Source: an uncultured Bacilli bacterium (GTDB lineage Bacteria > Bacillota_I > Bacilli_A > RF39 > UBA660). Taken from it: DNA of 43,861 nt. Of this stretch, positions 1-8,061 are shown one piece after another (within the stretch, counting starts at the first letter, position 1; every line of letters starts with the position of its first letter). The translations under genes were made by a program, and so were the position numbers. Under the pieces are notes generated by a model, which did no database searches, was not told the origin of the DNA, and was given only the letters and a program-made list of their open reading frames with translations. The stretch covers positions 1-43,861 of the forward strand of contig CANRDL010000006.1 in the NCBI GenBank assembly GCA_947629405.1. The letters run 5' to 3'.

Positions 1-75
1 GTAGCGACGGAGGGGATCGAACCCCCGACCTACCGGGTATGAACCGGTCGCTCTAGCCAGCTGAGCTACATCGCC
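1..75 (-). tRNA. tRNA-Met (CAT), elongator, cut at the 3' end by the window edge
   Basis: Read on the minus strand, the sequence folds as a full cloverleaf. The acceptor begins GGCGATG, the D-arm contains AGCTCAGCTGGC, the anticodon stem ACCGG/CCGGT encloses the loop TTCATAC with anticodon CAT, and the T-loop is TTCGATC. It closely follows the Bacillus elongator tRNA-Met as I remember it, and it begins with G rather than the unpaired C typical of initiator tRNA. The last two bases of CCA would lie outside the window. Confidence 0.93.
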
Positions 76-127
76 ATTTGCAAAATAAATTATAACAAAA
101 CATTTTATCATTTTCAATACTTTTTTG

Positions 128-156
128 TTGTTTTATATAATTTAAAGTGATAAAAT
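128..156 (+). promoter_or_regulatory. Promoter of the HExxH gene
   Basis: A -35-like TTGTTT at 128-133 is followed after 17 bases by TAAAAT at 151-156, preceded by the extended -10 element TGA. A second possible -10, TATAAT, lies at 136-141 with a poorer -35. Confidence 0.5.
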
Positions 157-183
157 AACATTTAAGTCAGGAGGTTTTCAATA

Positions 184-843
184 ATGAGTGATATTAAATA
201 CTTTAACGAAGCCTTAGCAATACTTAATAAAAAAAAGATAAAACAAGTAAACAATTTAGAATTTTTAGAATATCCAGACACATCTGTAGATTTAGAAATA
301 TTTTTAAATAATACTTTATATTTTAATTTAAGTCCAGATGAAATTGTACAAATTTATAATTATATTATAATAAGAAAAAATGCTAATTATGGTGTATTTA
401 TTAATAGTAATAAACAAATTAAAGCAATTTTACCGGAAGTAGAAACTAAAAGAGATACTTTAGTATCAATTCATGAAATAACTCATTTAATAAATTTAGT
501 ATGTAGTAAAAATCATATTTTCGCTACTATGTATACTGAAATTATTCCTATTTTTAACGAAGTATACTATCTTTACAAAAATAATTTTGATTATAAAGCT
601 TTTGTTCAAAAATCACTTAATGACTCCATTTTAAAATATAAAAATAATATATTTAATACTTTTAATATTTTAGCCCATTTATATGCTTACATAATTATTA
701 ATGATTTAATAAATAAAGCATCAATAGATTTAGATAAATATTTCAATTTTTTAAATGATATTAATTTAAATTCCGAAAATTTAAGCTATGATTTAGAAAG
801 TAATGGTCTCTTTTTATCAAAAAGAATGTTAAAAAATTTATAA
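184..843 (+). CDS. Hypothetical protein with a HExxH metallopeptidase-like motif
   Basis: This is a 219-residue soluble protein with no signal peptide or membrane segment. Residues 97-101 read HEITH, followed by a glutamate at about 119. HExxH plus a downstream Glu is the layout of gluzincin-type zinc peptidases, so a zinc-dependent peptidase fold is possible. The family itself is not recognised. The start is supported by AGGAGG about 9 bases upstream. It is one of few plus-strand genes and converges on the nuclease gene; the two coding regions overlap by six bases inside a palindromic terminator. The motif alone is weak evidence, because such five-residue matches can occur by chance. Confidence 0.75.
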   Translation: MSDIKYFNEALAILNKKKIKQVNNLEFLEYPDTSVDLEIFLNNTLYFNLSPDEIVQIYNYIIIRKNANYGVFINSNKQIKAILPEVETKRDTLVSIHEITHLINLVCSKNHIFATMYTEIIPIFNEVYYLYKNNFDYKAFVQKSLNDSILKYKNNIFNTFNILAHLYAYIIINDLINKASIDLDKYFNFLNDINLNSENLSYDLESNGLFLSKRMLKNL

Positions 844-864
844 TTTTTTTAACATTCTTTTAAA
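820..864. terminator. Bidirectional terminator shared by two convergent genes
   Basis: A long inverted repeat, AGAATGTTAAAAAA against TTTTTTTAACATTCT with a short AT loop, sits exactly where the two genes meet. Each strand has a T-run after the stem. The stem is also coding: both proteins end in KRMLK-x-L because each reads one arm of the same palindrome. Confidence 0.8.
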
Positions 865-1626
865 TTTCTTAGGAGATTTTATCAATAATATTCCTAAAAT
901 TATTATTAAAATTATTACACCATATTTTTTATTTTTTAAAAAATTAATTAAATTTATTTTTTCATATTTTGCTGTAAGTACAATATTTTTATTGACGGGA
1001 TTATCAAAATTATATTCCTTACCATTTAATGTCCAATATTTAAAAATATAACCATCTTTTTTATTAGCCGTAATTTCTTTAATTTTAGAATTAGCAGTAA
1101 CTGCTATTTTTTTTGTACTTTTATAACTTTTAAATGTTACTGTATATAAATTTTTATTATTGCTCCAAATACCAACTTTATTTAAGGAAGCTTCATTTTG
1201 GATTTGATATAATTCATCTACATAATCATAATCATTATAAATATAAGCTACCTTGGCTAAGCCATTTTGTAAAAGTTGTTTTTGAATCATTTGACCATCA
1301 GCATAAATCCAAACTAAATATCTTCCGTATTTATCAGTTTTATCACTTTTAGAGTCAAACTCTACTTGCAATACTTTAGCATTTTTTAACATATTACATG
1401 TGTATTCACTAGCTTCTTTACCAAATGCCTCAGTTTTTTTAGTAGGATGAACACTTTCAGGAGTATCAATGGCTAAAAATCTAAATTTTTCATCTTTCCC
1501 ATTGATATTTAACAAAGCCGTATCACCGTCAACACATTTACTGAAATATACAGTAACTTTATCTTCAGCATTTACATTTAATATACATAATATAAACACT
1601 ATAATACATAACCATATTTTCTTCAT
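838..1626 (-). CDS. Secreted or membrane-anchored thermonuclease-like (SNase) protein with a Listeria-Bacteroides-type repeat
   Basis: This is a staphylococcal-nuclease-type endonuclease of about 262 residues that should act outside the cell. It has an N-terminal signal peptide (MKKIWLCIIV... to about residue 20). An SNase domain of roughly residues 25-155 contains RFLAIDTPES, with the catalytic Arg and Glu, and later KYGRYLVW with the second Arg. A short domain follows (YIFKYWTLNGKEYNF ... LTAKYE) that resembles the InlB B / Listeria-Bacteroides repeat. A C-terminal hydrophobic segment precedes a basic tail. The ATG at 1626 is preferred over an upstream TTG at 1656, because the ATG puts the signal peptide at the start and lies just past the stop of the upstream gene. 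Likely in one transcript with that gene. Confidence 0.85.
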   Translation of the reverse strand: MKKIWLCIIVFILCILNVNAEDKVTVYFSKCVDGDTALLNINGKDEKFRFLAIDTPESVHPTKKTEAFGKEASEYTCNMLKNAKVLQVEFDSKSDKTDKYGRYLVWIYADGQMIQKQLLQNGLAKVAYIYNDYDYVDELYQIQNEASLNKVGIWSNNKNLYTVTFKSYKSTKKIAVTANSKIKEITANKKDGYIFKYWTLNGKEYNFDNPVNKNIVLTAKYEKINLINFLKNKKYGVIILIIILGILLIKSPKKFKRMLKKL

Positions 1627-1630
1627 ATTA

Positions 1631-2728
1631 CTAATAATTTGTACCAGCCCATTCAACTGCTACAAAACCTTTTCTATCAAATTTTTCTAATTTTTGTTCA
1701 GGAATATCTACTTTTTTAGTTACTTTTTTGACAATCATGTTAATTCTTAAAAGCGAATCAGGTTTAGGATATATTATTAATTCATTATTTTTTTGTCTCT
1801 CTTCAGTTAATTCAAAGTATATTAAATTCTTACCATTATTTTCTAGTACGGGTAACCAGTACATAATAAATTCATTTCTTTCTTTATCATTCAATCCTAT
1901 ATATTCTAATTTTTCTTCTAAAAATTTAAGGGAATTTTCTTTTTCTACATAAAAACCATTTTTTATTATTTTTTTATCATTTAAAGTTTCATCCCAATAT
2001 AAAGCATAGTAATATTTATTATTTTCATCATATAAATCACCATTTGGTAAAGCCGTTACTTTCCAACCATTTTCATATTTGGGATATGAAGTTATTATCT
2101 TTTGATCATTTTTTAATCTAACTAATACATCAGTTTTTTCTTTAGGATATAAATATAAAATTGGTTTTTTAGCAACTATTTTAGTTTTTTCAATTATATC
2201 ATCATCACTTAATGTTTCTTTATTTATTTTAATTTCCGGAAGTTTTTGATAATAATTTTTTGGCGTTTCAATTAAATAGGCATATGTATTATTTCCACAA
2301 GATCCTCCTCCCGTATATTCAACTGTTTTTAAAATTATTTGCTTCTTTTTATATTTAGCTTCTAACAAATAATTTTCTAAAGAGACACATTTATTAGATT
2401 TATAAAAATAAACAATATAGTCATTATTTTGGAAATTATTTTCTTTTAATTTAGAAGTACTAAAATCGTAACCACTATAATCATTCCAAAACTTTTTATA
2501 TTCTTCGTAATTTCTCAATATTTTATTATTAGGTAATTTATTTTCAGCATAATTAGTAACTATATTACTCGAATTTTTAGTTTCTTTATAATCACATTTT
2601 ATTAACAAAAAATAAATTAACAAAAATAAAAGAAGTAATAACATAACAAATGCTATAATTATAAATTGTTTTTTGTAATAAACTATAAAATTTTTTAGTC
2701 GCAATATTTTCATTTGTAATTTTTCCAT
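1631..2728 (-). CDS. Membrane-anchored extracytoplasmic protein with a KPILYLYP motif
   Basis: One N-terminal transmembrane segment (a Leu/Ile-rich stretch near residues 20-42) is followed by a large region that should lie outside the membrane. The middle contains KPILYLYPKEK, then YYYALYWDE, IMYWLPVLE and near the end GFVAVEWAG. Proteins with this KP[IV]LYLYP ... YWLP ... GF.AVEW series occur in clostridia and other Firmicutes as surface proteins of unknown function; I recall the pattern but no named activity. The ATG at 2728 has a very good ribosome site (AGGAGA, 6 bases away) and is preferred over a TTG at 2764. The downstream nuclease starts 4 bases after this stop, so the two are probably cotranscribed. 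Confidence 0.75.
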   Translation of the reverse strand: MEKLQMKILRLKNFIVYYKKQFIIIAFVMLLLLLFLLIYFLLIKCDYKETKNSSNIVTNYAENKLPNNKILRNYEEYKKFWNDYSGYDFSTSKLKENNFQNNDYIVYFYKSNKCVSLENYLLEAKYKKKQIILKTVEYTGGGSCGNNTYAYLIETPKNYYQKLPEIKINKETLSDDDIIEKTKIVAKKPILYLYPKEKTDVLVRLKNDQKIITSYPKYENGWKVTALPNGDLYDENNKYYYALYWDETLNDKKIIKNGFYVEKENSLKFLEEKLEYIGLNDKERNEFIMYWLPVLENNGKNLIYFELTEERQKNNELIIYPKPDSLLRINMIVKKVTKKVDIPEQKLEKFDRKGFVAVEWAGTNY

Positions 2729-2792
2729 AATATCTCCTACTCTATTTTTAACGGTTTTCTTCAATTTTTTCCTACCCTATTACTATAAAAAT

Positions 2793-2801
2793 ATTATATC
2801 A
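2793..2801 (-). promoter_or_regulatory. Extended -10 promoter for the KPILYLYP/nuclease pair
   Basis: On the minus strand TGA TATAAT lies directly at the end of the yolD-like gene; the TGA of the extended -10 is itself the yolD stop codon. No good -35 was seen. Confidence 0.5.
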
Positions 2802-3113
2802 TGAAGATGATACTTTTTCTATTTTTACTATATTTTTTAAATAAATTTTTAAATTATTGATGTATATTATTCTATTAATTTTATCAATATTTTTGATATA
2901 ACCTACCGTTGTAGTATAAAAACCTTGCTTATAATATGTTATTTTAAGCTTATATTCCTCGTGCATAAGAAAATAGTTTATCACTTTTTCTTGATCTTCC
3001 GATAATTTTTTTATTTTTTCTTTTTGTTTATTAAGAGATATTTCTTCGGTAATTTTTTTAAAATCACCCAGTGAACAAAATGGCTGCCACTTTTTCATTT
3101 TCCTATCTCTCAT
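2799..3113 (-). CDS. YolD-like protein, partner of the Y-family polymerase
   Basis: This is a 104-residue protein beginning MRDRKMKKWQPFCSLGDF, matching the YolD-like start (basic, then KW.PF.SL), followed by a small beta-rich C-terminal half. YolD-like genes typically sit directly after UvrX-type Y-family polymerases in Firmicutes, and their biochemical role is unsettled. Here the ATG overlaps the polymerase TGA stop by ATGA, so the genes are translationally coupled and share the LexA-like control upstream. It ends in TGA, which shows that TGA is a stop codon in this genome. Confidence 0.85.
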   Translation of the reverse strand: MRDRKMKKWQPFCSLGDFKKITEEISLNKQKEKIKKLSEDQEKVINYFLMHEEYKLKITYYKQGFYTTTVGYIKNIDKINRIIYINNLKIYLKNIVKIEKVSSS

Positions 3114-4351
3114 TTATGATGTCCTCCAATTTTTTCATTGCGAATTTTAATGGTAGAATCAGTAAGCAAAGATGATGCTTTTAAAATACTATTTTTCCCT
3201 AATTTATTTTTTATATTAGCGATAGTATTATTTAATTTGTCTTTTTTAATAATTGTATTATCAAAAAGATTAAGTTGAATTCCTCTATTTTCTGATAATT
3301 TTGATAAAGCAATACTTACTTTTCTAATGGGATAACCATTATAAAACGATTGAAAAATATTAAAACATACATCATAAATATCTTTTTCTAAATTTGTGGG
3401 AACATCTAATTTAACATTTTTAGAAAAACCGCCACCATAAGCCTTAGAATAATTAATAGAAAAATACACAGATGAAGTTAATTTATTATTTTCTCGAAGT
3501 CTTAATGTAATTAAGCTAACCATTTCTTTAATAATAAGTTTAACATTTTCACCATTATAATCTTTATACAAAATTTGACTTAAACTATATGATTTATTCT
3601 TAGGCGGAACTTTAAGTTCACTGATTTTTGCTAAATCTATACCATTAGCATGATTCCATAATTCTTCTCCTATAATACCAAATTTTTCTATTAATTTTGA
3701 TTTATCAAATAATGCTAAATCTTTTATTTTAAAAATTCCTAAAGCATTTAATTTTTTCTCCATTTTAGGACCAATGCCCCAAACTTTAGAAAGTGGAGTT
3801 ATTTGCCAAAGTTTATTTTTTACATCATGATAACTCCATTTAGCTATACACGATTCATTTAATTTTGCTTCTGTATCCATAGCAACTTTGGCCAAAAACA
3901 AATTAGGCCCAATTCCACAGGTCGCTGTTAAACCTGTTTTCTTTTTTATCATACTTAAAATTTCTTGGGCAATTTCTAAGTCAGTTTTTTGATACATTTT
4001 TAAATAATTAGTAATATCAATAAAAACTTCATCTATAGAATAAACATGTAAATCTTCACTACTGACATAATCTAAATAAATATTTACAACTTCTTTGCTT
4101 TTTTTAATATATAAACTCATTCTTGGAGATGCAACTATTATATTTTTGATATTTTTAGGTATTTCGTATACTCTTCCTCGTGATTTTACGCCTAATTTTT
4201 TTAAATAAGGTGTTACTGCTAAAGTAATAGAGCCCTTACCTCTCTTGGGATCAGCAACAATTAAAGGAGTCTTAAAAGGATTTAATTTTCTTTCTACACA
4301 CTCGCAGCTAGCAAAAAAACTCTTTAAATCAATGCAAATTATATTTCTCAT
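3110..4351 (-). CDS. Y-family (UvrX/UmuC-like) translesion DNA polymerase
   Basis: This 413-residue error-prone polymerase should copy past damaged bases. Residues 7-13 (IDLKSFF) carry the first catalytic Asp, and YSIDEVFID at 104-112 carries the second acidic pair of the palm. Helix-hairpin-helix motifs follow around residues 190-215, and a little-finger domain ends near 350. QLNLF at about 360-364 is a textbook sliding-clamp binding motif. Length and motifs fit the UvrX/YqjW branch of Bacillus. The start has AAAGGAG 7 bases upstream. It is followed by a coupled yolD-like gene. A variant SOS box lies between promoter and start, so damage induction through LexA is likely; lexA itself is not in the window. 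Confidence 0.93.
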   Translation of the reverse strand: MRNIICIDLKSFFASCECVERKLNPFKTPLIVADPKRGKGSITLAVTPYLKKLGVKSRGRVYEIPKNIKNIIVASPRMSLYIKKSKEVVNIYLDYVSSEDLHVYSIDEVFIDITNYLKMYQKTDLEIAQEILSMIKKKTGLTATCGIGPNLFLAKVAMDTEAKLNESCIAKWSYHDVKNKLWQITPLSKVWGIGPKMEKKLNALGIFKIKDLALFDKSKLIEKFGIIGEELWNHANGIDLAKISELKVPPKNKSYSLSQILYKDYNGENVKLIIKEMVSLITLRLRENNKLTSSVYFSINYSKAYGGGFSKNVKLDVPTNLEKDIYDVCFNIFQSFYNGYPIRKVSIALSKLSENRGIQLNLFDNTIIKKDKLNNTIANIKNKLGKNSILKASSLLTDSTIKIRNEKIGGHHK

Positions 4352-4364
4352 TTTCAGCTCCTTT

Positions 4365-4378
4365 CAAACATTTGTTTG
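4365..4378 (-). promoter_or_regulatory. Putative LexA (SOS) operator, variant form
   Basis: The sequence CAAAC-ATTT-GTTTG is a perfect 5-4-5 inverted repeat. The Bacillus LexA/DinR box is CGAAC-N4-GTTCG, so this is the same architecture with one symmetric substitution per arm. It lies just downstream of the -10 of the polymerase promoter and 14 bases before the start codon, where a repressor would block transcription. Confidence 0.7.
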
Positions 4379-4385
4379 TATTATT

Positions 4386-4414
4386 ATTGTATAAAAAATA
4401 TTAAGTTTTAGCAA
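4386..4414 (-). promoter_or_regulatory. Promoter of the translesion polymerase pair
   Basis: On the minus strand, TTGCTA (4409-4414) and TACAAT (4386-4391) are separated by exactly 17 bases. Together with the inverted repeat immediately downstream they form a compact damage-inducible promoter. Confidence 0.7.
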
Positions 4415-4440
4415 GAATTAATTAATGGTAAATTTAGGGA

Positions 4441-4464
4441 ATAAAAAAAGACCATTTAGGCCTT
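4441..4464 (-). terminator. Terminator of the tag end of the NAD cluster
   Basis: On the minus strand AAGGCC-TAAAT-GGTCTT forms a hairpin followed by a run of T. The left arm overlaps the last codons of the glycosylase gene. Confidence 0.8.
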
Positions 4465-4998
4465 AAAACAATTTTTTTCATGATCATCAATTATTCCAAT
4501 CGCTTGTAAATAAGAATAAATTATAGTGCTACCAATAAATTTCATACCTCTTTTTTTTAAATCATATGTTATTTTATCCGATAAGGGAGAATTAGCAACT
4601 TTTATACCATTCTGATTTTTAATAACTTTATTATTTGTAAATGACCAAATATAATTAGAAAAACTACCAAATTCTTTTTGAATTTTTATAAATACATTAG
4701 CATTATTTATTGCCGATGTTATTTTTAATTTATTTCTAATTATATTTTTATTATTAAGTAATTCTTCTATTTTTTTATCATCATAACTACTCACTTTTTT
4801 TACATCAAAATTATCAAATGCTAACCTAAAATCATTTCTTTTTTCTAAAACTGTTAAAAAAGAAAGACCAGCCTGAAACATTTCTAAAATCAACATTTCA
4901 AATAAATATCTATCATCAAATGATGAAACTCCCCACTCTTCATCGTGATATTTTATATAAATTTCGGAATTTAAATCTACCCAAGAACATCTATTCAC
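4456..4998 (-). CDS. tag: DNA-3-methyladenine glycosylase I
   Basis: This 180-residue base-excision repair enzyme removes 3-methyladenine from DNA. It starts MNRCSWVDLNSEIYIKYHDEEWG, and the C-terminus has DDHEKNC; Cys4, His18 and the terminal His/Cys pair match the zinc site of TAG proteins. LEMFQAGLSFLTVL is the conserved core helix region. The start codon is GTG at 4998 with only a weak ribosome site, but the conserved Cys4 requires it. It lies 18 bases behind the ATPase gene and ends in a terminator, so it is probably the last gene of that transcript. Confidence 0.95.
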   Translation of the reverse strand: MNRCSWVDLNSEIYIKYHDEEWGVSSFDDRYLFEMLILEMFQAGLSFLTVLEKRNDFRLAFDNFDVKKVSSYDDKKIEELLNNKNIIRNKLKITSAINNANVFIKIQKEFGSFSNYIWSFTNNKVIKNQNGIKVANSPLSDKITYDLKKRGMKFIGSTIIYSYLQAIGIIDDHEKNCFKA

Positions 4999-5016
4999 TA
5001 TTTATCACTTCATTTT

Positions 5017-5874
5017 CTAATTATTTTTAAATTCATTTTGATTGTCTTTAAAAAAATTATAATAAGTTTGAACTGATTTTATTTCTGTCCATTTTTTGAC
5101 ATTAACAGGATTAGAATCTAAATCATATATAATAGCATCATTAAGGGATAGTAAAAAAGGACTGTGAGTTGATATTATAAATTGACAATTATAAAAACGA
5201 GCCGAATCTTCTATAAATTTTTTAAGTTTTAATTGATTTTCGGCTGATAAACTATTTTCTGGTTCATCTAATATATAAATAGCACTTTCTTTTATTTCAT
5301 TTTCAAAAAATAACAATGAAGATTCTCCATTCGATTGTTCAATTATATTATTATTACCTAAATGTTGTCTTATATAATTAGACATTGTTTTATGTTTAGC
5401 ATCACTAACTTTTTTTAGTTCTTCATAATTTTCAATAGAATTACTTTCCTTATTAAATTTTAAATTTAACCATTCGTTAGTTAAATATTCTTTTCTATTA
5501 TTTACGCCACTATTAATGCTTCTTATATTTAAAAGATAATCAAAAATATCATCACTTGTTAATACTTTTATTTCTATCGGCTTTTCCATGCTCATCTCAA
5601 AATTACAGCTATTAACATATAAAGAAAAATAACTACCTTTATCAATTTTAGATTTTCTTGCTGCCCCAATTTTTTCGGCAATTATATTTAAAAGTGTAGA
5701 TTTTCCACTACCATTGGAGCCACTTATAATTGTTATTTTAGAAAATTCTAGTTCTTGAAGTCCTTTTCTCCAAAATATACTAAGGGGATAATAGCTATTA
5801 AATATTCTTCGACGATCTTCTATATTTTGTTCATCGTCTTCGCTTAATAATTTAAATTTTTTTAAATAAATCAT
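5017..5874 (-). CDS. AAA / ABC-like ATPase (predicted ATPase, COG3910-like)
   Basis: This is a soluble 285-residue P-loop ATPase without membrane segments. Walker A is GSNGSGKST (52-60), a signature-like SNGES lies near residue 180, and Walker B plus glutamate is YILDEPENSLS, followed by the switch histidine in STHSPFLL. This is the compact stand-alone ABC-ATPase form related to SMC/RecF-type ATPases, with a short insertion between A and B. The substrate is unknown. It starts 14 bases after the NrtR-like gene and precedes tag, so it is likely cotranscribed with both. Confidence 0.85.
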   Translation of the reverse strand: MIYLKKFKLLSEDDEQNIEDRRRIFNSYYPLSIFWRKGLQELEFSKITIISGSNGSGKSTLLNIIAEKIGAARKSKIDKGSYFSLYVNSCNFEMSMEKPIEIKVLTSDDIFDYLLNIRSINSGVNNRKEYLTNEWLNLKFNKESNSIENYEELKKVSDAKHKTMSNYIRQHLGNNNIIEQSNGESSLLFFENEIKESAIYILDEPENSLSAENQLKLKKFIEDSARFYNCQFIISTHSPFLLSLNDAIIYDLDSNPVNVKKWTEIKSVQTYYNFFKDNQNEFKNN

Positions 5875-5888
5875 TAAATTCCTCTTTT

Positions 5889-6719
5889 TTAATTATTTTT
5901 CTTATACTCATATAAAACAGATGGTCTATGTCCTTCACCAGTTTTATATTTTTCAGTTTTGGATACTTTACCCGCAATAATTCTTCTAAAAGCTGGGGCA
6001 AGTAATTTTTTTCCTAAAATAACTTCATATACTTGTTGAAGTTCTCCTAAAGTAAAATATCTAGGCATCATATTAAAGACTATATCAGTATATTCTAACT
6101 TATTTTTAAGTCTAGAAATTCCACTTACTATTACTTTAGGATGATCAAAAGCAAGAGAATCATTTTCTTCAATAATATAATCATATCTATCTGTTGATTT
6201 ATCTCGTAAAACTTTTTTTATGGCAAATTTAATAAGTTTATATCCATTATCCAAGGTAACATTAATTCTTTTTTCATCTTCGGTAAAATTAATATTAAAC
6301 CAAGAGGCATTTTTAGTTATTTTCTCATTTAATTTATTTTTGTCAATCAATGCCATATATGATGTAGAAACAACTCTCATTCGCGGATCTCTTTTAGGAT
6401 CGCCAAAAGTAAATAATTGTTCTAAATAAATATTCTGAAGATTAGTTTCATTTTTTAAAATTCTTTTAGCAGCATCTTCTAAACCTTCATCTATTTTAAT
6501 AAATCCTCCAGGTAAACACCATTTATCTTTGAATGGATAATTATCTCTTTTTACTAATAATACACTAAACTTTTTATCACTTAATTTACGATAGTTACCT
6601 GTTTCTTCATTAGATACACTTAAAATTAAAATATCAGTTGTAATAGATAATTTATCATATAAAGACGAATCATAATCTTTTAAAAATTCTTCTTCTGAAT
6701 TATAAATTTTTCCATCCAT
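5889..6719 (-). CDS. NrtR-like regulator: inactive Nudix domain fused to a winged helix
   Basis: About 276 residues. Residues 25-160 form a Nudix fold (WCLPGGFIKIDEG...), but the catalytic box is decayed: the RE and EE of REUxEExG appear as RI and NE, and the glycine is Asn. Residues 195-276 resemble the NrtR winged helix (PRYFTLGELQQVYEVILGK ... FRRII ... GHRPSVLYEY). NrtR proteins are repressors of NAD genes that sense ADP-ribose or NAD-related ligands and often lose hydrolase activity. Its place right behind nadK at the end of an NAD cluster strongly suggests it controls that cluster, possibly through the palindromes before pncA. ATG at 6719 has AGGTGAT upstream; a GTG three codons earlier is less likely. 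Confidence 0.87.
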   Translation of the reverse strand: MDGKIYNSEEEFLKDYDSSLYDKLSITTDILILSVSNEETGNYRKLSDKKFSVLLVKRDNYPFKDKWCLPGGFIKIDEGLEDAAKRILKNETNLQNIYLEQLFTFGDPKRDPRMRVVSTSYMALIDKNKLNEKITKNASWFNINFTEDEKRINVTLDNGYKLIKFAIKKVLRDKSTDRYDYIIEENDSLAFDHPKVIVSGISRLKNKLEYTDIVFNMMPRYFTLGELQQVYEVILGKKLLAPAFRRIIAGKVSKTEKYKTGEGHRPSVLYEYKKNN

Positions 6720-6739
6720 AAATATCACCTACTAAATAA

Positions 6740-6749
6740 ATTATACCAT
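6740..6749 (-). promoter_or_regulatory. Internal extended -10 promoter for the NrtR-like gene
   Basis: On the minus strand TGG TATAAT lies in the 32-base gap after nadK. It is flanked by the 8-base inverted repeat AAATAAAT ... ATTTATTT, a possible autoregulatory site, though the arms are pure A/T and may be fortuitous. Confidence 0.5.
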
Positions 6750-6751
6750 AT

Positions 6752-7552
6752 TTATTTCAAAAATTTCTCATTTATTTTTTTAGAAAAATCATAATCTTTT
6801 CTTCTCAGACATTTAATTCTTTTTTTATTAACATAAGTTTTTATTTCGGCAACATCATTATATATTTTATTTTCTCCATCAATTGTAATAAGTAAATTAT
6901 TTTTATCAGAGTTTGGTACTATTTTAATAATTTTTTCATCAGGTATAACTACAGAATTAATTAAAGAACGATAAGTTTTATTGTTAAGAGGCGCTACGGG
7001 AGTAATTTGTAAAGTATGAAAAGTATTATAAATTATACTTCCCCCAAATGAAAGATTATACGCTGTTGAGCCAAAAGATGTTGTAATTAAAATTCCATCG
7101 CCAACAAATTTTTCTAAAAATACATCTTCAATCATTATATTCAAAAAAACCGTATTTAAATCTTTTTCTCTAATGACAATTTCGTTTAAAGAATAAAATT
7201 TTGATACACCATCATTATTTTTAATTTCTGTTTCCTGAATTCCTATTTTATCAATTTTAAAATCGTCATTTTTTAGTTCTTTTATAAAATCATCTATATC
7301 TTCAATATTTACTTCTTGGGCAAAACCTAATGTTCCAGCATTTATGCCGATATAATATATATCACTATTAAAATTATTTTCTTTTACCATTCGTAGAAAT
7401 GAGCCATCTCCACCAATGGCAATAGCTAAATCATATCCCTCATCAACTATAAAAAAATTATTAGCAATTAGTTTTTTTTCAATAATTTTTAATGTTTCTT
7501 GCGCTTTTAAAGTATTATTAGAAAATAATTTTATTTTACTAATTTTTTTCAT
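6752..7552 (-). CDS. nadK: NAD kinase
   Basis: This 266-residue enzyme phosphorylates NAD to NADP. GGDG at residues 47-50 is the nucleotide and catalytic motif, followed by the conserved LNE segment and GDGILITTSFGSTAYNLS with the GSTAY signature. Length is normal for bacterial NadK. The ribosome site TAGGAGTG precedes the ATG. It is 10 bases behind pncC and supplies the last step of the pathway built by this cluster. Confidence 0.96.
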   Translation of the reverse strand: MKKISKIKLFSNNTLKAQETLKIIEKKLIANNFFIVDEGYDLAIAIGGDGSFLRMVKENNFNSDIYYIGINAGTLGFAQEVNIEDIDDFIKELKNDDFKIDKIGIQETEIKNNDGVSKFYSLNEIVIREKDLNTVFLNIMIEDVFLEKFVGDGILITTSFGSTAYNLSFGGSIIYNTFHTLQITPVAPLNNKTYRSLINSVVIPDEKIIKIVPNSDKNNLLITIDGENKIYNDVAEIKTYVNKKRIKCLRRKDYDFSKKINEKFLK

Positions 7553-7562
7553 AAGATCACTC

Positions 7563-8027
7563 CTATAATAATTCTAGCAACATCTCAGTTATTTTTGTAA
7601 CAATTACCTCTTTGTTTTCTTTTCGATTAGTTTTTGTGACATTAATTATTTCATTATAAAATTTATTGTTATATTGATCATAAATGCTTACAAAAACAGT
7701 ATTGTCATCACCATAAAGATTTTTTTTATCAACTCTATTTAATTTACCAGTTACTCCAACACCATAAGAAGAATTTGTAAACTTACTTATATTTTTACTC
7801 ATTTCTTCAGCCGTTTGAATACTATAAACTGAATATTTATCAATTATTTCTTTTTTTACCCCCATTTTTATTTTAAATTCATTAGAATAAGTAACACAAG
7901 AATATTTTAAAACTTCGGAAGCACCTTCATAATTAGTAATTTCATTAGCAACTGCACCGCCGGTACACGATTCCATAGTTGATATAGTTTTATTTTTTAT
8001 TGTTAACTTTTCTATTAATTCTTTCAT
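7563..8027 (-). CDS. pncC: NMN amidohydrolase (CinA C-terminal type)
   Basis: This stand-alone CinA C-domain protein of about 154 residues should deamidate NMN to nicotinate mononucleotide, returning it to the pathway. The active-site strand STMESCTGGAVANEIT and the later YSNEFK and GVGVTG match PncC, although the usual GIAGP loop after TG is replaced by KLNR. The ATG at 8027 with AAAGGAG upstream is preferred to a TTG at 8051. Its presence among NAD genes supports the NMN-recycling role over the competence role of full CinA. Confidence 0.9.
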   Translation of the reverse strand: MKELIEKLTIKNKTISTMESCTGGAVANEITNYEGASEVLKYSCVTYSNEFKIKMGVKKEIIDKYSVYSIQTAEEMSKNISKFTNSSYGVGVTGKLNRVDKKNLYGDDNTVFVSIYDQYNNKFYNEIINVTKTNRKENKEVIVTKITEMLLELL

Positions 8028-8061
8028 TATTATTCTCCTTTTATTCTTCAATTTGTAAATC

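Noticed and set aside
3110-3113. Mycoplasma-type code with TGA read as tryptophan
   Set aside because: TGA ends the Y-polymerase, yolD, prs and SANT genes at ATGA overlaps, and tryptophans in conserved motifs are coded TGG.
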